From the NCBI GenBank assembly GCA_903850275.1, contig CAINLH010000119.1:1-10843 (forward strand): a stretch of DNA of 10,843 nucleotides, read 5' to 3'. The notes under the pieces are model-generated. The model was given only the letters and a program-made list of their open reading frames with translations, had not been told where the DNA came from and ran no database searches. This DNA is from an uncultured Acidimicrobium sp. (lineage in GTDB: Bacteria > Actinomycetota > Acidimicrobiia > Acidimicrobiales > Ilumatobacteraceae). Position numbers and translations under genes: made by a program. Shown here one piece after another: positions 1 through 5,588 of the stretch. The stretch's first letter is position 1, and each line of letters starts with the position of its first letter.

Positions 1-2
1 AG

Positions 3-584
3 GCCACAGGTGCGTTTGCACCGAACGATTGGTCGGACTTGTTGCAGTATTTGCCAAACAAGAAAGAGCCGCAAGTGATTGGGCTCTCTGTTGGCTATCG
101 CATTCCCGCACAAATTATGGAAATCGCCGACAGGGTTATGGCAGTTGCCGCCCCGTCGTTGCGTGCACCGCAGTCTGTTCGCGAAGGAGAATTTGGGCCA
201 GACATTGTGCAGTCTGCAACCGCTGCAGCACTGTTCAACGATGTTGTTTCGCAAGCGCAGGTGTTGCTCACCAATGTTGGCGAAGGAAACGTAGCCGTGG
301 TTTGCCCCGATGAGATGACCGACGACGTTTGCGCCGCATTGACGGCTGCCAATGTGAAGCACGGTCGCGCAAACACCACAGCACTCGACAGCCGATTAAC
401 GGTGGTTCCTGTAAGCGTTGTAAAGGGCCTGGAGCTAGACGGTGTTCTGGTTGTCGAACCTGCAGTCATAGTTGCGGCGCAAACGCATGGCTTGCGGGCG
501 TTGTATGTTGCGCTCACTCGATCGACACAACGTTTAACGATTGTGCATCATCTGCCGTTGCCCGCAGCGATGCTTGCTCAATAG
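3..584 (+). CDS. HelD/HelR-like superfamily 1 ATPase, C-terminal part (5' truncated by window)
   Basis: The frame is open from base 3 to the TAG at 582-584, giving 193 residues with no start in the window, so this is the 3' end of a larger gene. Visible blocks in order are ATGAFAPNDW, then VGYRIPAQIMEIADRV, then the LRAPQSVREGEFG block. The C-terminal UvrD/Rep motifs follow: VKGLELDGVLVVEP (motif V) and LYVALTRSTQRL (motif VI, with the arginine finger). This combination, especially the 'ATGA..P..W' and 'YR.PAEIM' blocks, is typical of HelD/HelR proteins. These bind RNA polymerase and use ATP to release stalled polymerase from nucleic acid, and in actinobacteria HelR also helps tolerate rifampicin. 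That role is family knowledge. The distinguishing N-terminal arm and Walker A lie outside the window, so a generic UvrD/Rep-like helicase cannot be fully excluded. The gene converges on the lipoprotein gene with 8 bp between stops. Confidence 0.85.
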   Translation, partial: ATGAFAPNDWSDLLQYLPNKKEPQVIGLSVGYRIPAQIMEIADRVMAVAAPSLRAPQSVREGEFGPDIVQSATAAALFNDVVSQAQVLLTNVGEGNVAVVCPDEMTDDVCAALTAANVKHGRANTTALDSRLTVVPVSVVKGLELDGVLVVEPAVIVAAQTHGLRALYVALTRSTQRLTIVHHLPLPAAMLAQ

Positions 585-592
585 TTTTGCCG

Positions 593-994
593 TTACGCCA
601 ACGATTCAATAACGATTTGCAGAAATCGAAGCGCTTTGTCGGCGTCGGCGGGGCGATTGCGTGTCACTGCGCTATCCGCCAAGTCAATCAATCGCTGTAA
701 ATCTTGCGTTAGCTGTTCGCCTTTGTCGGCAATTTGTGGCTGCAAAACGTCCCATGCAAGTTGCAAGTCGGCCAATCGTGATTTTGCTTTGGCCTTGTCA
801 CTCGCGCTCATGGCAGTCGAAATATCGCCGATCGTCAGGCGCATTTGTTCCAACAACTGTTCGTTGGTGCCGGAGGGGATTGTTGTGGTCGGCGCAACCG
901 CCGTGGTTGTTGGCGCAGTGTCGATAATGGTGGTTGCGCATCCCGGGAGCAATACGGCCATTGCCAATATTGAGAGAACCAAAGGCTTTTTCAT
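593..994 (-). CDS. Small helical lipoprotein of unknown function
   Basis: The protein has 133 residues. The ATG at 994 begins a clear lipoprotein signal: MKK, a hydrophobic core, then LLPGC with Cys19 as the predicted lipidated residue. Proline at -2 makes the lipobox slightly unusual. A Thr/Ala/Pro-rich linker (about 20-42, with TTT runs) follows, then an alpha-helical region with many Leu, Ala and charged residues (about 43-133). The start lies 7 bp after the stop of the DtxR-family gene, so the two are probably cotranscribed and the lipoprotein may be linked to metal homeostasis. That link is inference. An upstream in-frame extension to 1192 would simply read through the regulator's coding sequence and lacks the signal peptide, so it was not used. 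I recognise no named family. The helical tail could be a small periplasmic-type bundle. Confidence 0.8.
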   Translation of the reverse strand: MKKPLVLSILAMAVLLPGCATTIIDTAPTTTAVAPTTTIPSGTNEQLLEQMRLTIGDISTAMSASDKAKAKSRLADLQLAWDVLQPQIADKGEQLTQDLQRLIDLADSAVTRNRPADADKALRFLQIVIESLA

Positions 995-1001
995 GGCGTG
1001 A

Positions 1002-1664
1002 TCAGGCGTTGACGAGAACGCGATTGCCGATGAACGAATCGATCGTGACTTCGTCGTCGTTAATGCGCACCGTGATATTTCCGTCTTCGCCACGCGCAGT
1101 GACAGTTGCGGTTGTGCCCACAACAAGGTTGACGCTTTCCAGAAACTCGAGGACGCCGCTGGTGTGTTCAAGTTCTTCAGTAATTCGACCAACGGTGTAG
1201 GGGAGACCGATTTGGATATCGGCGAGCGACGTCTTGTGCACGTCTCGGTGGGCCGAGCCAGGAATGGAATTTCCGTGCGGGCAGGTGGTTGGGTTGTTTA
1301 GTACGCGGTTCATTGCAGCTTCAACTTCTGCGCTGAGTACGTGTTCCCACTTGCCGGCCTCATGGTGGGCAGTGGCCCACGAAAGCCCAAGGATGTCGGT
1401 GAGGAAGCGCTCGGCAATGCGGTGGCGCCGTACAACTTTCGTTGCAAGAACGTTGCCCTCATCGGTCAGCACGATCTTTGTGCCACGCAGACGAATCAAA
1501 CCTTCGGCTTCCATCCGCTTGATCATTTCCGACACCGACGGGCGAGAGACGCTCAGCCGATCGGCAACGCGTGCCTGAATGACATCAAGATTGTCTTCGT
1601 GCAATTCGAAAATGCATTCGCAATATTCCTCGAACGCTGGGTGGTGTTCGCCGGGGTTTGCCAT
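1002..1664 (-). CDS. DtxR/MntR-family metal-dependent transcriptional regulator
   Basis: The 220-residue protein has the three-domain layout of DtxR/IdeR. It has an N-terminal winged helix (about 1-75, recognition helix near VSRPSVSEMIKRM) and a dimerisation/metal domain (about 76-145, with RRHRIAERFL and KWEHVLS). A C-terminal SH3/FeoA-like domain follows (about 155-220). Such proteins bind DNA when loaded with Fe(II) or Mn(II) and repress metal-uptake genes. Aligned by eye to DtxR, the ancillary ligands are kept (His81, Glu85, His100), as are Glu107 and His108. The DtxR Cys102 position is Gly104, and the Met10 position is Glu13. Glu13 and Glu16 match the Asp8/Glu11 pattern of Bacillus MntR, so manganese sensing is plausible but not shown. 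The ATG at 1664 was chosen because the 22 upstream codons match nothing in the family, and a GAGGAG lies 13 nt upstream. A 17-bp inverted repeat sits directly upstream, suggesting autoregulation. Confidence 0.93.
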   Translation of the reverse strand: MANPGEHHPAFEEYCECIFELHEDNLDVIQARVADRLSVSRPSVSEMIKRMEAEGLIRLRGTKIVLTDEGNVLATKVVRRHRIAERFLTDILGLSWATAHHEAGKWEHVLSAEVEAAMNRVLNNPTTCPHGNSIPGSAHRDVHKTSLADIQIGLPYTVGRITEELEHTSGVLEFLESVNLVVGTTATVTARGEDGNITVRINDDEVTIDSFIGNRVLVNA

Positions 1665-1677
1665 ACAAGTAAGGCTA

Positions 1678-1683
1678 CTCCTC
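1678..1683 (-). promoter_or_regulatory. Ribosome binding site of the DtxR-family gene
   Basis: On the minus strand this reads GAGGAG, 13 nt before the ATG at 1664. The spacing is slightly long, but it is the only good purine-rich match and supports that ATG over the upstream in-frame extension. Confidence 0.5.
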
Positions 1684-1700
1684 TTATGCCTAAGGCTTAA
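1684..1700. promoter_or_regulatory. Candidate operator: 17-bp inverted repeat upstream of the DtxR-family gene
   Basis: The sequence TTATGCCTAAGGCTTAA is centred on base 1692; seven of eight symmetric pairs match (only 1687/1697 fails). It overlaps the tetR stop codon and abuts the putative ribosome binding site of the DtxR-family gene. The half-site TAAGGCT (1691-1697) recurs at 1670-1676, exactly 21 bp away, about two helical turns. AT-rich ends around a GCCTnAGGC core, and the position in front of a metal regulator, resemble DtxR/IdeR/MntR operators. Binding is inferred. Confidence 0.5.
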
Positions 1701-2281
1701 TCGGTACCTACTCCGCGCAGACCAGCCCACAACAAATCGGCAACCTGTTTGCCTACTACGTCAGGGTTAAACGAGGGATTAGTGGCAAGCAGGTGCCGTG
1801 CGACACCCTCTGATGCGCCGACAACTCCATGCGCAAGTGTGCGCAAGTGAGTGGCGTCAAGGTCGATTGCGATAAGCGGAGCAATTGCGTCGGCACTACT
1901 TTTTGTTACTTGCTTCACTGCTTCCGCAAACTCTGGGTCGTTACGTGTTCCGCTGTCGTACAAAAACTTAAATGAATTGGAGTCGTTTGCTACCCAGCGG
2001 AAGAAGGCAATAGTTCCTTGTTCGGCTTTCGATTTACCATCAGGCGCTTGGCTTGTGGCTTGCGTTATCTCGCTGATCATCTTTTTTCCTACGTTGTCGA
2101 TGATCGCCAGAAACAACGCTCGCTTCGATTCGAAGTGTTGATAGACCACGGGCTTGGTGACGCCTGCCAATTCGGCAATGTCGGTCATCGATGTTTCGTG
2201 GTAGCCCTTGGTTGCAAATACTTGCAACGCCAGATCAAGTAGTTGTTCTTTTCGCTCAATGGCGGGCAACCGAGTAGACAT
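1697..2281 (-). CDS. TetR/AcrR-family transcriptional regulator
   Basis: This 194-residue protein has a standard TetR N-terminal helix-turn-helix at about residues 10-55: AFxTKGYHETSMTDIAELAGV-type spacing followed by TKPVVYQHFESK. A divergent all-helical C-terminal ligand/dimerisation domain fills the rest. TetR proteins usually repress adjacent or divergent genes until a small ligand binds. The ligand cannot be told from sequence. The divergent EchA6-like gene would make a fatty acyl-CoA-type effector reasonable, but that is a guess from context. The ATG at 2281 was preferred to a TTG two codons upstream (2287), since ATG is the stronger start and the extra residues are not conserved-looking. 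The gene lies 31 bp after the membrane protein gene and 32 bp before the DtxR-family gene, so the four minus-strand genes could form one transcript. Confidence 0.92.
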   Translation of the reverse strand: MSTRLPAIERKEQLLDLALQVFATKGYHETSMTDIAELAGVTKPVVYQHFESKRALFLAIIDNVGKKMISEITQATSQAPDGKSKAEQGTIAFFRWVANDSNSFKFLYDSGTRNDPEFAEAVKQVTKSSADAIAPLIAIDLDATHLRTLAHGVVGASEGVARHLLATNPSFNPDVVGKQVADLLWAGLRGVGTD

Positions 2282-2312
2282 CAGCAAATACCGTACCTGT
2301 CTGCCACAAAAA

Positions 2313-2597
2313 TCAAACGCCGTTCAGCCTGTCTTCTTTTTCCGCTGCTTTGATTGCGTAACCGAGCACGATTGCAGGCGCAAGCAGGATGGATCCAACA
2401 ATGAGCCCGCCTGTTGCGATGCGCCCAATGAGCGGAGTGAACGAGCCCAACAGCCCTGCGGCAACCGCAATGATGGACGCCCCGAAACACGAGTAGCCCA
2501 ATCTGCTGGCCACAGAAGTCCACAATGCAATGCGCTTTCGGCGCTGGCGCACGGGGTCTGGCGAGGTCGGATCAATTGGTTGGGGCGAAGAAGTCAT
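2313..2597 (-). CDS. Small two-helix membrane protein, unknown function
   Basis: The protein has 94 residues. A proline-rich N-terminus (PQPIDPTSPDP) is followed by a basic patch RQRRKR, then two hydrophobic segments at about 33-53 and 60-82. These are joined by a short FTPLIGR turn, with a charged tail AAEKEDR. By the positive-inside rule the basic N-terminus is cytoplasmic. I recognise no named family, although small two-helix proteins of this look are frequent beside actinobacterial housekeeping genes. The start ATG at 2597 is 12 bp from the divergent start of the EchA6-like gene. The gene is upstream of tetR by 31 bp and probably heads the minus-strand operon. Function is unknown. Confidence 0.8.
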   Translation of the reverse strand: MTSSPQPIDPTSPDPVRQRRKRIALWTSVASRLGYSCFGASIIAVAAGLLGSFTPLIGRIATGGLIVGSILLAPAIVLGYAIKAAEKEDRLNGV

Positions 2598-2609
2598 AAC
2601 CTCAAACCC
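2598..2609. promoter_or_regulatory. Twelve-base divergent start region
   Basis: Only 12 bases separate the start codons of the membrane protein gene (-) and the EchA6-like gene (+). No clear Shine-Dalgarno sequence precedes either. On the plus strand TAACCT (2597-2602) could be an actinobacterial TAnnnT -10 element placing the transcript start at or next to the ATG at 2610. On the minus strand TACCAT lies 12 nt before that gene's ATG. Both are weak matches, so any promoters must overlap the opposite coding sequence and the transcripts may be leaderless. Confidence 0.3.
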
Positions 2610-3347
2610 ATGGTAGACGCAGTCAAGGTTGAGTGGTCGGACTTGACCGCCGTCGTCACGCTCGACCGCCCCGCAAAGCGCAATGCCGTTGACCTACAAA
2701 CGCTGATCGAACTTCGCCAGATTCAAAAAGACGCCGAGCAACGCCGCATTCGTGCATTGGTACTAACAGGTGCACCGCCCGCATTCTGTGCTGGTGCCGA
2801 TCTTGCTGGTGTTCGCGAGGAAGATTTTCATTCCCAACTGAACGAGGTGTTGCGAGGCTTCACAGAGCTGTCGTGTGTCACGCTCGCTTCTATTGACGGC
2901 CCTGCACTTGGGGCTGGTGCGCAACTCGCTGCAGTATGCGATTTGCGAGTTGCTACGCCCGACAGCATTGTTGGCGTTCCCGCGGCAAAACTGGGCCTTG
3001 TGGTGAATCACTGGACGATCGAGCGTTTTACTCGAGAGATGTCTTGGCCCGTTGCGCGAGCAATGTTGCTCGCAGCAAAGACGTATACGGCAAAAGAGTT
3101 GTTCGCAATTGGTGCAGTGCATCGCATCGGGCAGCTTGGTGATGCCGTCGAATGGGCCAATGAAATTTCGCAACTTGCACCACTCACCATTGCGGGACAC
3201 AAGATGGCCCTCGAATCTTCTGCAGGGGAGCCCGAACTTGATGCGCTTGTTGCTCAGGCGCGCGATCGCGCAGTAGCAAGCGATGACGCACGTGAAGGAC
3301 GGGAAGCGTTTTTAGAAAAGCGTCCACCTCGCTTTACTGGAAACTGA
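2610..3347 (+). CDS. EchA6-like crotonase-fold protein lacking hydratase catalytic residues
   Basis: This 245-residue protein is an enoyl-CoA hydratase/isomerase superfamily member. It shows LDRPAKRNAV (about 18-27), the CoA-binding/oxyanion block AFCAGADL (58-65) and GPALGAGAQLAAVCDLRV (97-114). The two glutamates that activate water in true hydratases (rat Glu144 and Glu164) are Gln105 and Ala125 here. From memory, the ALGAG.QLA..CDLRV block, the W-x-I-x-R segment and the EKRPPRFTG tail resemble Mycobacterium tuberculosis EchA6. EchA6 lacks hydratase activity and binds acyl-CoA to feed fatty acid elongation. Acyl-CoA binding is therefore plausible and hydration unlikely. ATG 2610 was chosen because homology starts there; the frame is open back to 2208 only by running antisense to tetR and the membrane gene. 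It ends 7 bp before ccmA, so it may be cotranscribed with the ccm operon. Confidence 0.88.
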   Translation: MVDAVKVEWSDLTAVVTLDRPAKRNAVDLQTLIELRQIQKDAEQRRIRALVLTGAPPAFCAGADLAGVREEDFHSQLNEVLRGFTELSCVTLASIDGPALGAGAQLAAVCDLRVATPDSIVGVPAAKLGLVVNHWTIERFTREMSWPVARAMLLAAKTYTAKELFAIGAVHRIGQLGDAVEWANEISQLAPLTIAGHKMALESSAGEPELDALVAQARDRAVASDDAREGREAFLEKRPPRFTGN

Positions 3348-3354
3348 CATCAAA

Positions 3355-4011
3355 ATGGATGCGCTCAGTACTTCGATCATCGACCTTCGCGATGTTGTGG
3401 CCGTCTACAACGGTTACCCCGCACTTGCCGGCGCCAGCTTGTCCGTGGAAAAGGGCGAGATTGTGTTGTTTCAAGGGCCAAACGGTGCGGGCAAATCCAC
3501 TCTTCTTCGCCTCTGTGCCGGTCTGCTACCAGTTGAACGCGGAACTGCTTTTGTTTTGGGCTGCAACGTGCAAGACGAGCGTGAACGAATTCGTTCACGT
3601 GTTGGCTTGCTCGGTCACAACAACGGTTTGTACGCCGATCTCAGCATCGCCGACAACATTTCGTTTTGGGCAAGCATGGTTGGTGCATCGCAAATCGAGA
3701 TTGATGCCGCAATGTCGCGAATGGGTATTGACGGTTCGCTTGCAAGCCGCTCGGTTGGCAATTTGTCGGCAGGCCAGAAACGCCGTTGCGCATTGGCCTG
3801 CCTCATTGTGCGCAGGGCTGAATTGTGGTTGCTGGATGAACCACATGCAGGGCTCGATGCGAAGGGCCGAGATGAAATTGATGCAATCTTGCGAGAGGCT
3901 TCACAACTAGGAGCAACAATTGTTGTTGCTTCGCACGAAATTGAGCGCGCACAACATTTAGCAACACGAAACGTTGCAGTGGTTGCTGGCCGTGTGCAGG
4001 AACGTTCATGA
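3355..4011 (+). CDS. ccmA: CcmA, ATP-binding subunit of the heme/CcmE release ABC complex
   Basis: This 218-residue ABC ATPase has Walker A GPNGAGKST (41-49), a CcmA-type Q-loop region LLGHNNGLY (85-93), signature LSAGQKRR (137-144), Walker B LWLLDEP (157-163), D-loop AGLD (165-168) and H-loop ASHE (192-195). LGH and LSAGQ(Q/K)RR are characteristic of CcmA. With CcmB it uses ATP to drive release of heme-loaded CcmE from CcmC/CcmD in System I cytochrome c maturation, on the cytoplasmic face. The gene starts 7 bp after the EchA6-like gene. Its final bases overlap the ccmB start as ATGA (4008-4011). A perfect 20-bp palindrome lies in codons 76-82. Identity is fixed by the following ccmB-I genes. 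Confidence 0.97.
   Translation: MDALSTSIIDLRDVVAVYNGYPALAGASLSVEKGEIVLFQGPNGAGKSTLLRLCAGLLPVERGTAFVLGCNVQDERERIRSRVGLLGHNNGLYADLSIADNISFWASMVGASQIEIDAAMSRMGIDGSLASRSVGNLSAGQKRRCALACLIVRRAELWLLDEPHAGLDAKGRDEIDAILREASQLGATIVVASHEIERAQHLATRNVAVVAGRVQERS
3580..3599. repeat. Perfect 20-bp palindrome inside ccmA
   Basis: The two arms CGTGAACGAA and TTCGTTCACG are exact reverse complements with no spacer, centred on GAATTC. They encode residues from about Arg76 to Arg82 of CcmA, before the Q-loop. It could be a protein binding site or a small RNA hairpin, or chance favoured by alternating Arg/Glu codons. Confidence 0.85.
3998..4002 (+). promoter_or_regulatory. Ribosome binding site of ccmB within ccmA
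   Basis: AGGAA lies 5 nt before the ccmB ATG and inside the ccmA 3' end. It supports the ATGA-coupled start at 4008. Confidence 0.6.
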
Positions 4012-4703
4012 GTACTTCACCAAATATTGCTCGCGTAGCACGAGTGGTTGCCGCGAAAGACTTACGCATTGAAATGCGCAGCCATATTGTTGTTCAACAG
4101 GTACTTCCGTTTGCCGGGCTCGTGATGGTGATGTTTGCGTTTGCATTGGACAACGACGACGTATTGCAACGGGTAGCTGGCGGTTTGGTGTGGTTGGCAA
4201 CGTTGTTCAGTCTGTTTATTGTTGTGCAGCGCTCGTATGCGATTGAAACGAGCGACGGCGCTCTGGACGCACTTCGTGTCGCAGGTGTCGACTCGCAAGG
4301 GATTTTTCTTGGTAAGTCGGCCGCATTGTTTGTGCAGTTGATAACGCTCGAGTTGCTGCTGTTTGTCCTTGCCGTTGTGCTGTATCAAGTGCAACTTTCA
4401 CTAGCGGGCCTAGTGCTGTTGGTCACTTGCGTGCTTTGCGCAACGGCTGGTTTGGCCTTCGTGGGTACTCTTTATGGTGGCTTAACCGCTGGTGCTCATG
4501 GCAGGGAAACATTGCTTCCACTGCTTTTGTTGCCGGTTGTTGCGCCAGTAGTTCTGAGCGCAACCCGCGCAACGGAATCGGCATTTTTAAGTGGAGGAGC
4601 AGTGCTTGCGGATGGTTGGCCATGGGTCGGAGTGCTGGCAGTTTTTGCCGCGCTCTTCGGCATTGGCGGCCTGCTTTCCTTTGGCGCCCTCATCGAGGAA
4701 TGA
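4008..4703 (+). CDS. ccmB: CcmB, membrane subunit of the CcmAB transporter
   Basis: The 231-residue polytopic membrane protein has about six hydrophobic segments (near 30-47, 57-74, 103-127, 131-155, 168-187 and 205-227), as in CcmB (about 220 residues in E. coli). Family landmarks are the N-terminal AAKDLRIEMRS, the segment ending in ETSDGALDALR (80-90) and the RETLLPLLLLPVVAP block (166-180). It partners CcmA in the inner membrane to release holo-CcmE from CcmC. The ATG overlaps the ccmA stop as ATGA, with AGGAA 5 nt upstream. The ccmC start follows after 10 bp. Confidence 0.96.
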   Translation: MSTSPNIARVARVVAAKDLRIEMRSHIVVQQVLPFAGLVMVMFAFALDNDDVLQRVAGGLVWLATLFSLFIVVQRSYAIETSDGALDALRVAGVDSQGIFLGKSAALFVQLITLELLLFVLAVVLYQVQLSLAGLVLLVTCVLCATAGLAFVGTLYGGLTAGAHGRETLLPLLLLPVVAPVVLSATRATESAFLSGGAVLADGWPWVGVLAVFAALFGIGGLLSFGALIEE

Positions 4704-4713
4704 TTAGACAGTC

Positions 4714-5457
4714 ATGAACAGCACCGCAGTCCGAAGCGTAGGAACGCCAAGTACACGTTTGTTTGGCCTGCTTGCGATTGCGTGCATGACGTGGGTGGTA
4801 GTCGGCGGCTTGTTCTTTACTCCTGCCGATCTCAATCAGGGTGAGAGCGTACGAATTATGTATGTGCATGTACCCACTGCATGGGTGGCGTACTTGGCAT
4901 TCATCGTCACGGGAGTTGCGTCGGCAATGTTTATGTTCGGCAAAAAGCATTCGCTTGGCTTCGACCGCGTCGCGGGTGCATCAGCCGAAGTAGGCCTCAT
5001 GTTTATGGCAATCACGCTGATCAGCGGAAGCCTCTGGGGCCGGCTTACTTGGGGAACTTTTTGGGAGTGGGACCCACGCCTGACAACAACAGCATTTCTC
5101 TTTGTCACTTATCTTGGATACATGGCGGTGCGCGGCCTTGGCGGTTCGCCGCAGCAACGCGCGCGCAGGTCTGCAGTTGTCGCAATGCTCGCTGTTCTCG
5201 AAATTCCACTTGTTCATTTCAGTGTGGTGATGTGGCGGTCGTTGCATCAACGAGCCAGTGTGCTGAGCACCGATGGAGACATCAAGATGGATGGCTTGAT
5301 GCTGACAACGCTGTTCGTCGGTGTCATCGGTTTCACGTGCACGTTTGCTTGGCTCGTTTCTCACCGGCAACGCGTGATGGCAATGCGCGACATTTTGCTT
5401 GCAACGCAACTGGACTCGGCGCTGAATGAACGCATTGCGGAAGGAAGTCAATCATGA
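4714..5457 (+). CDS. ccmC: CcmC, heme delivery protein for CcmE
   Basis: The 247-residue protein has six likely transmembrane helices. The tryptophan-rich WWD signature spans W108-D120, ending WGTFWEWDP. Two flanking histidines that ligate heme in CcmC are visible: His52 in MYVHVPTAW and His168 in PLVHFSVVMWRSLHQ. CcmC holds heme at the outer membrane face and transfers it to the CcmE histidine. An in-frame TAG at 4705 rules out a longer start, so ATG 4714 is the first possible. Its stop overlaps the ccmD start as ATGA (5454-5457). The length and motif order fit CcmC rather than CcmF or CcsA, whose WWD domains sit in much longer proteins. Confidence 0.97.
   Translation: MNSTAVRSVGTPSTRLFGLLAIACMTWVVVGGLFFTPADLNQGESVRIMYVHVPTAWVAYLAFIVTGVASAMFMFGKKHSLGFDRVAGASAEVGLMFMAITLISGSLWGRLTWGTFWEWDPRLTTTAFLFVTYLGYMAVRGLGGSPQQRARRSAVVAMLAVLEIPLVHFSVVMWRSLHQRASVLSTDGDIKMDGLMLTTLFVGVIGFTCTFAWLVSHRQRVMAMRDILLATQLDSALNERIAEGSQS
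5441..5445 (+). promoter_or_regulatory. Ribosome binding site of ccmD within ccmC
   Basis: AAGGA (continuing AG) stands 8 nt before the ccmD ATG at 5454, inside the 3' end of ccmC. It is one of the better Shine-Dalgarno matches in the operon and supports translation of the very short ccmD. Confidence 0.65.
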
Positions 5458-5588
5458 AAGATGTCGGCTTCATTTCGCTCGTGTACGTCGTTACGTTCGG
5501 TTCAATCATTGGCCTCGTTGCATTTACGTTGACGCAAGGACGAAGATTGTCGCGTCAGGTGCCCGACAAGGACAAGCCTTGGACTTAA
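5454..5588 (+). CDS. ccmD: CcmD, small single-helix heme exporter subunit
   Basis: This 44-residue protein lies exactly where ccmD is expected, between ccmC and ccmE. It has a short N-terminus (MKDVGF), one transmembrane helix (about 7-26, ISLVYVVTFGSIIG then LVAF), a basic stretch after it (QGRRLSRQ, about 29-36) and a charged tail. The plan of one helix followed by an Arg-rich cytoplasmic segment is the hallmark of CcmD, which binds CcmC and is needed to release holo-CcmE. The start overlaps the ccmC stop (ATGA) and has AAGGA 8 nt upstream. It overlaps the ccmE start by 10 bp. Sequence conservation of CcmD is low, so position and topology carry the call. Confidence 0.9.
   Translation: MKDVGFISLVYVVTFGSIIGLVAFTLTQGRRLSRQVPDKDKPWT
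5568..5572 (+). promoter_or_regulatory. Ribosome binding site that fixes the TTG start of ccmE
   Basis: AAGGA lies 6 nt before the TTG at 5579. No ATG or GTG occurs in the ccmE frame between the remote ATG at 5426, inside ccmC, and the transmembrane segment, so this site decides the start. Confidence 0.6.

Noticed and set aside
95..517. Open 140-codon frame antisense to the HelD-like gene
   Set aside because: It is a codon-structure shadow; the translation is low-complexity Thr/Ser/Ala-rich with no domain, while the plus-strand frame carries clear helicase motifs.
600..617. Direct repeat AACGATT twice, 11 bp apart
   Set aside because: It is short, only two copies, and explained by the coding sequence (Ile-Val-Ile-Glu-Ser) at the lipoprotein C-terminus.
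2208..2609. In-frame N-terminal extension of the EchA6-like gene back to 2208
   Set aside because: The extension runs antisense over tetR and the membrane protein gene, is Cys/Arg-rich and has no crotonase similarity; homology begins at the ATG at 2610.
2601..2633. Imperfect inverted repeat CTCAAACC / GGTTGAG around the EchA6-like start, considered as a TetR operator
   Set aside because: One arm has a one-base deletion and the spacing (18 bp) is unusual for TetR sites; support is too weak for a feature.
4981..5451. Long open frame (156 codons) antisense to ccmC
   Set aside because: The His/Cys/Arg-rich translation has no recognisable motif; the opposite strand encodes a complete CcmC.
5426..5578. 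Upstream ATG start for ccmE at 5426
   Set aside because: It would lie within ccmC and span ccmD, adding about 51 residues with no family similarity; the TTG at 5579 has a good ribosome binding site.
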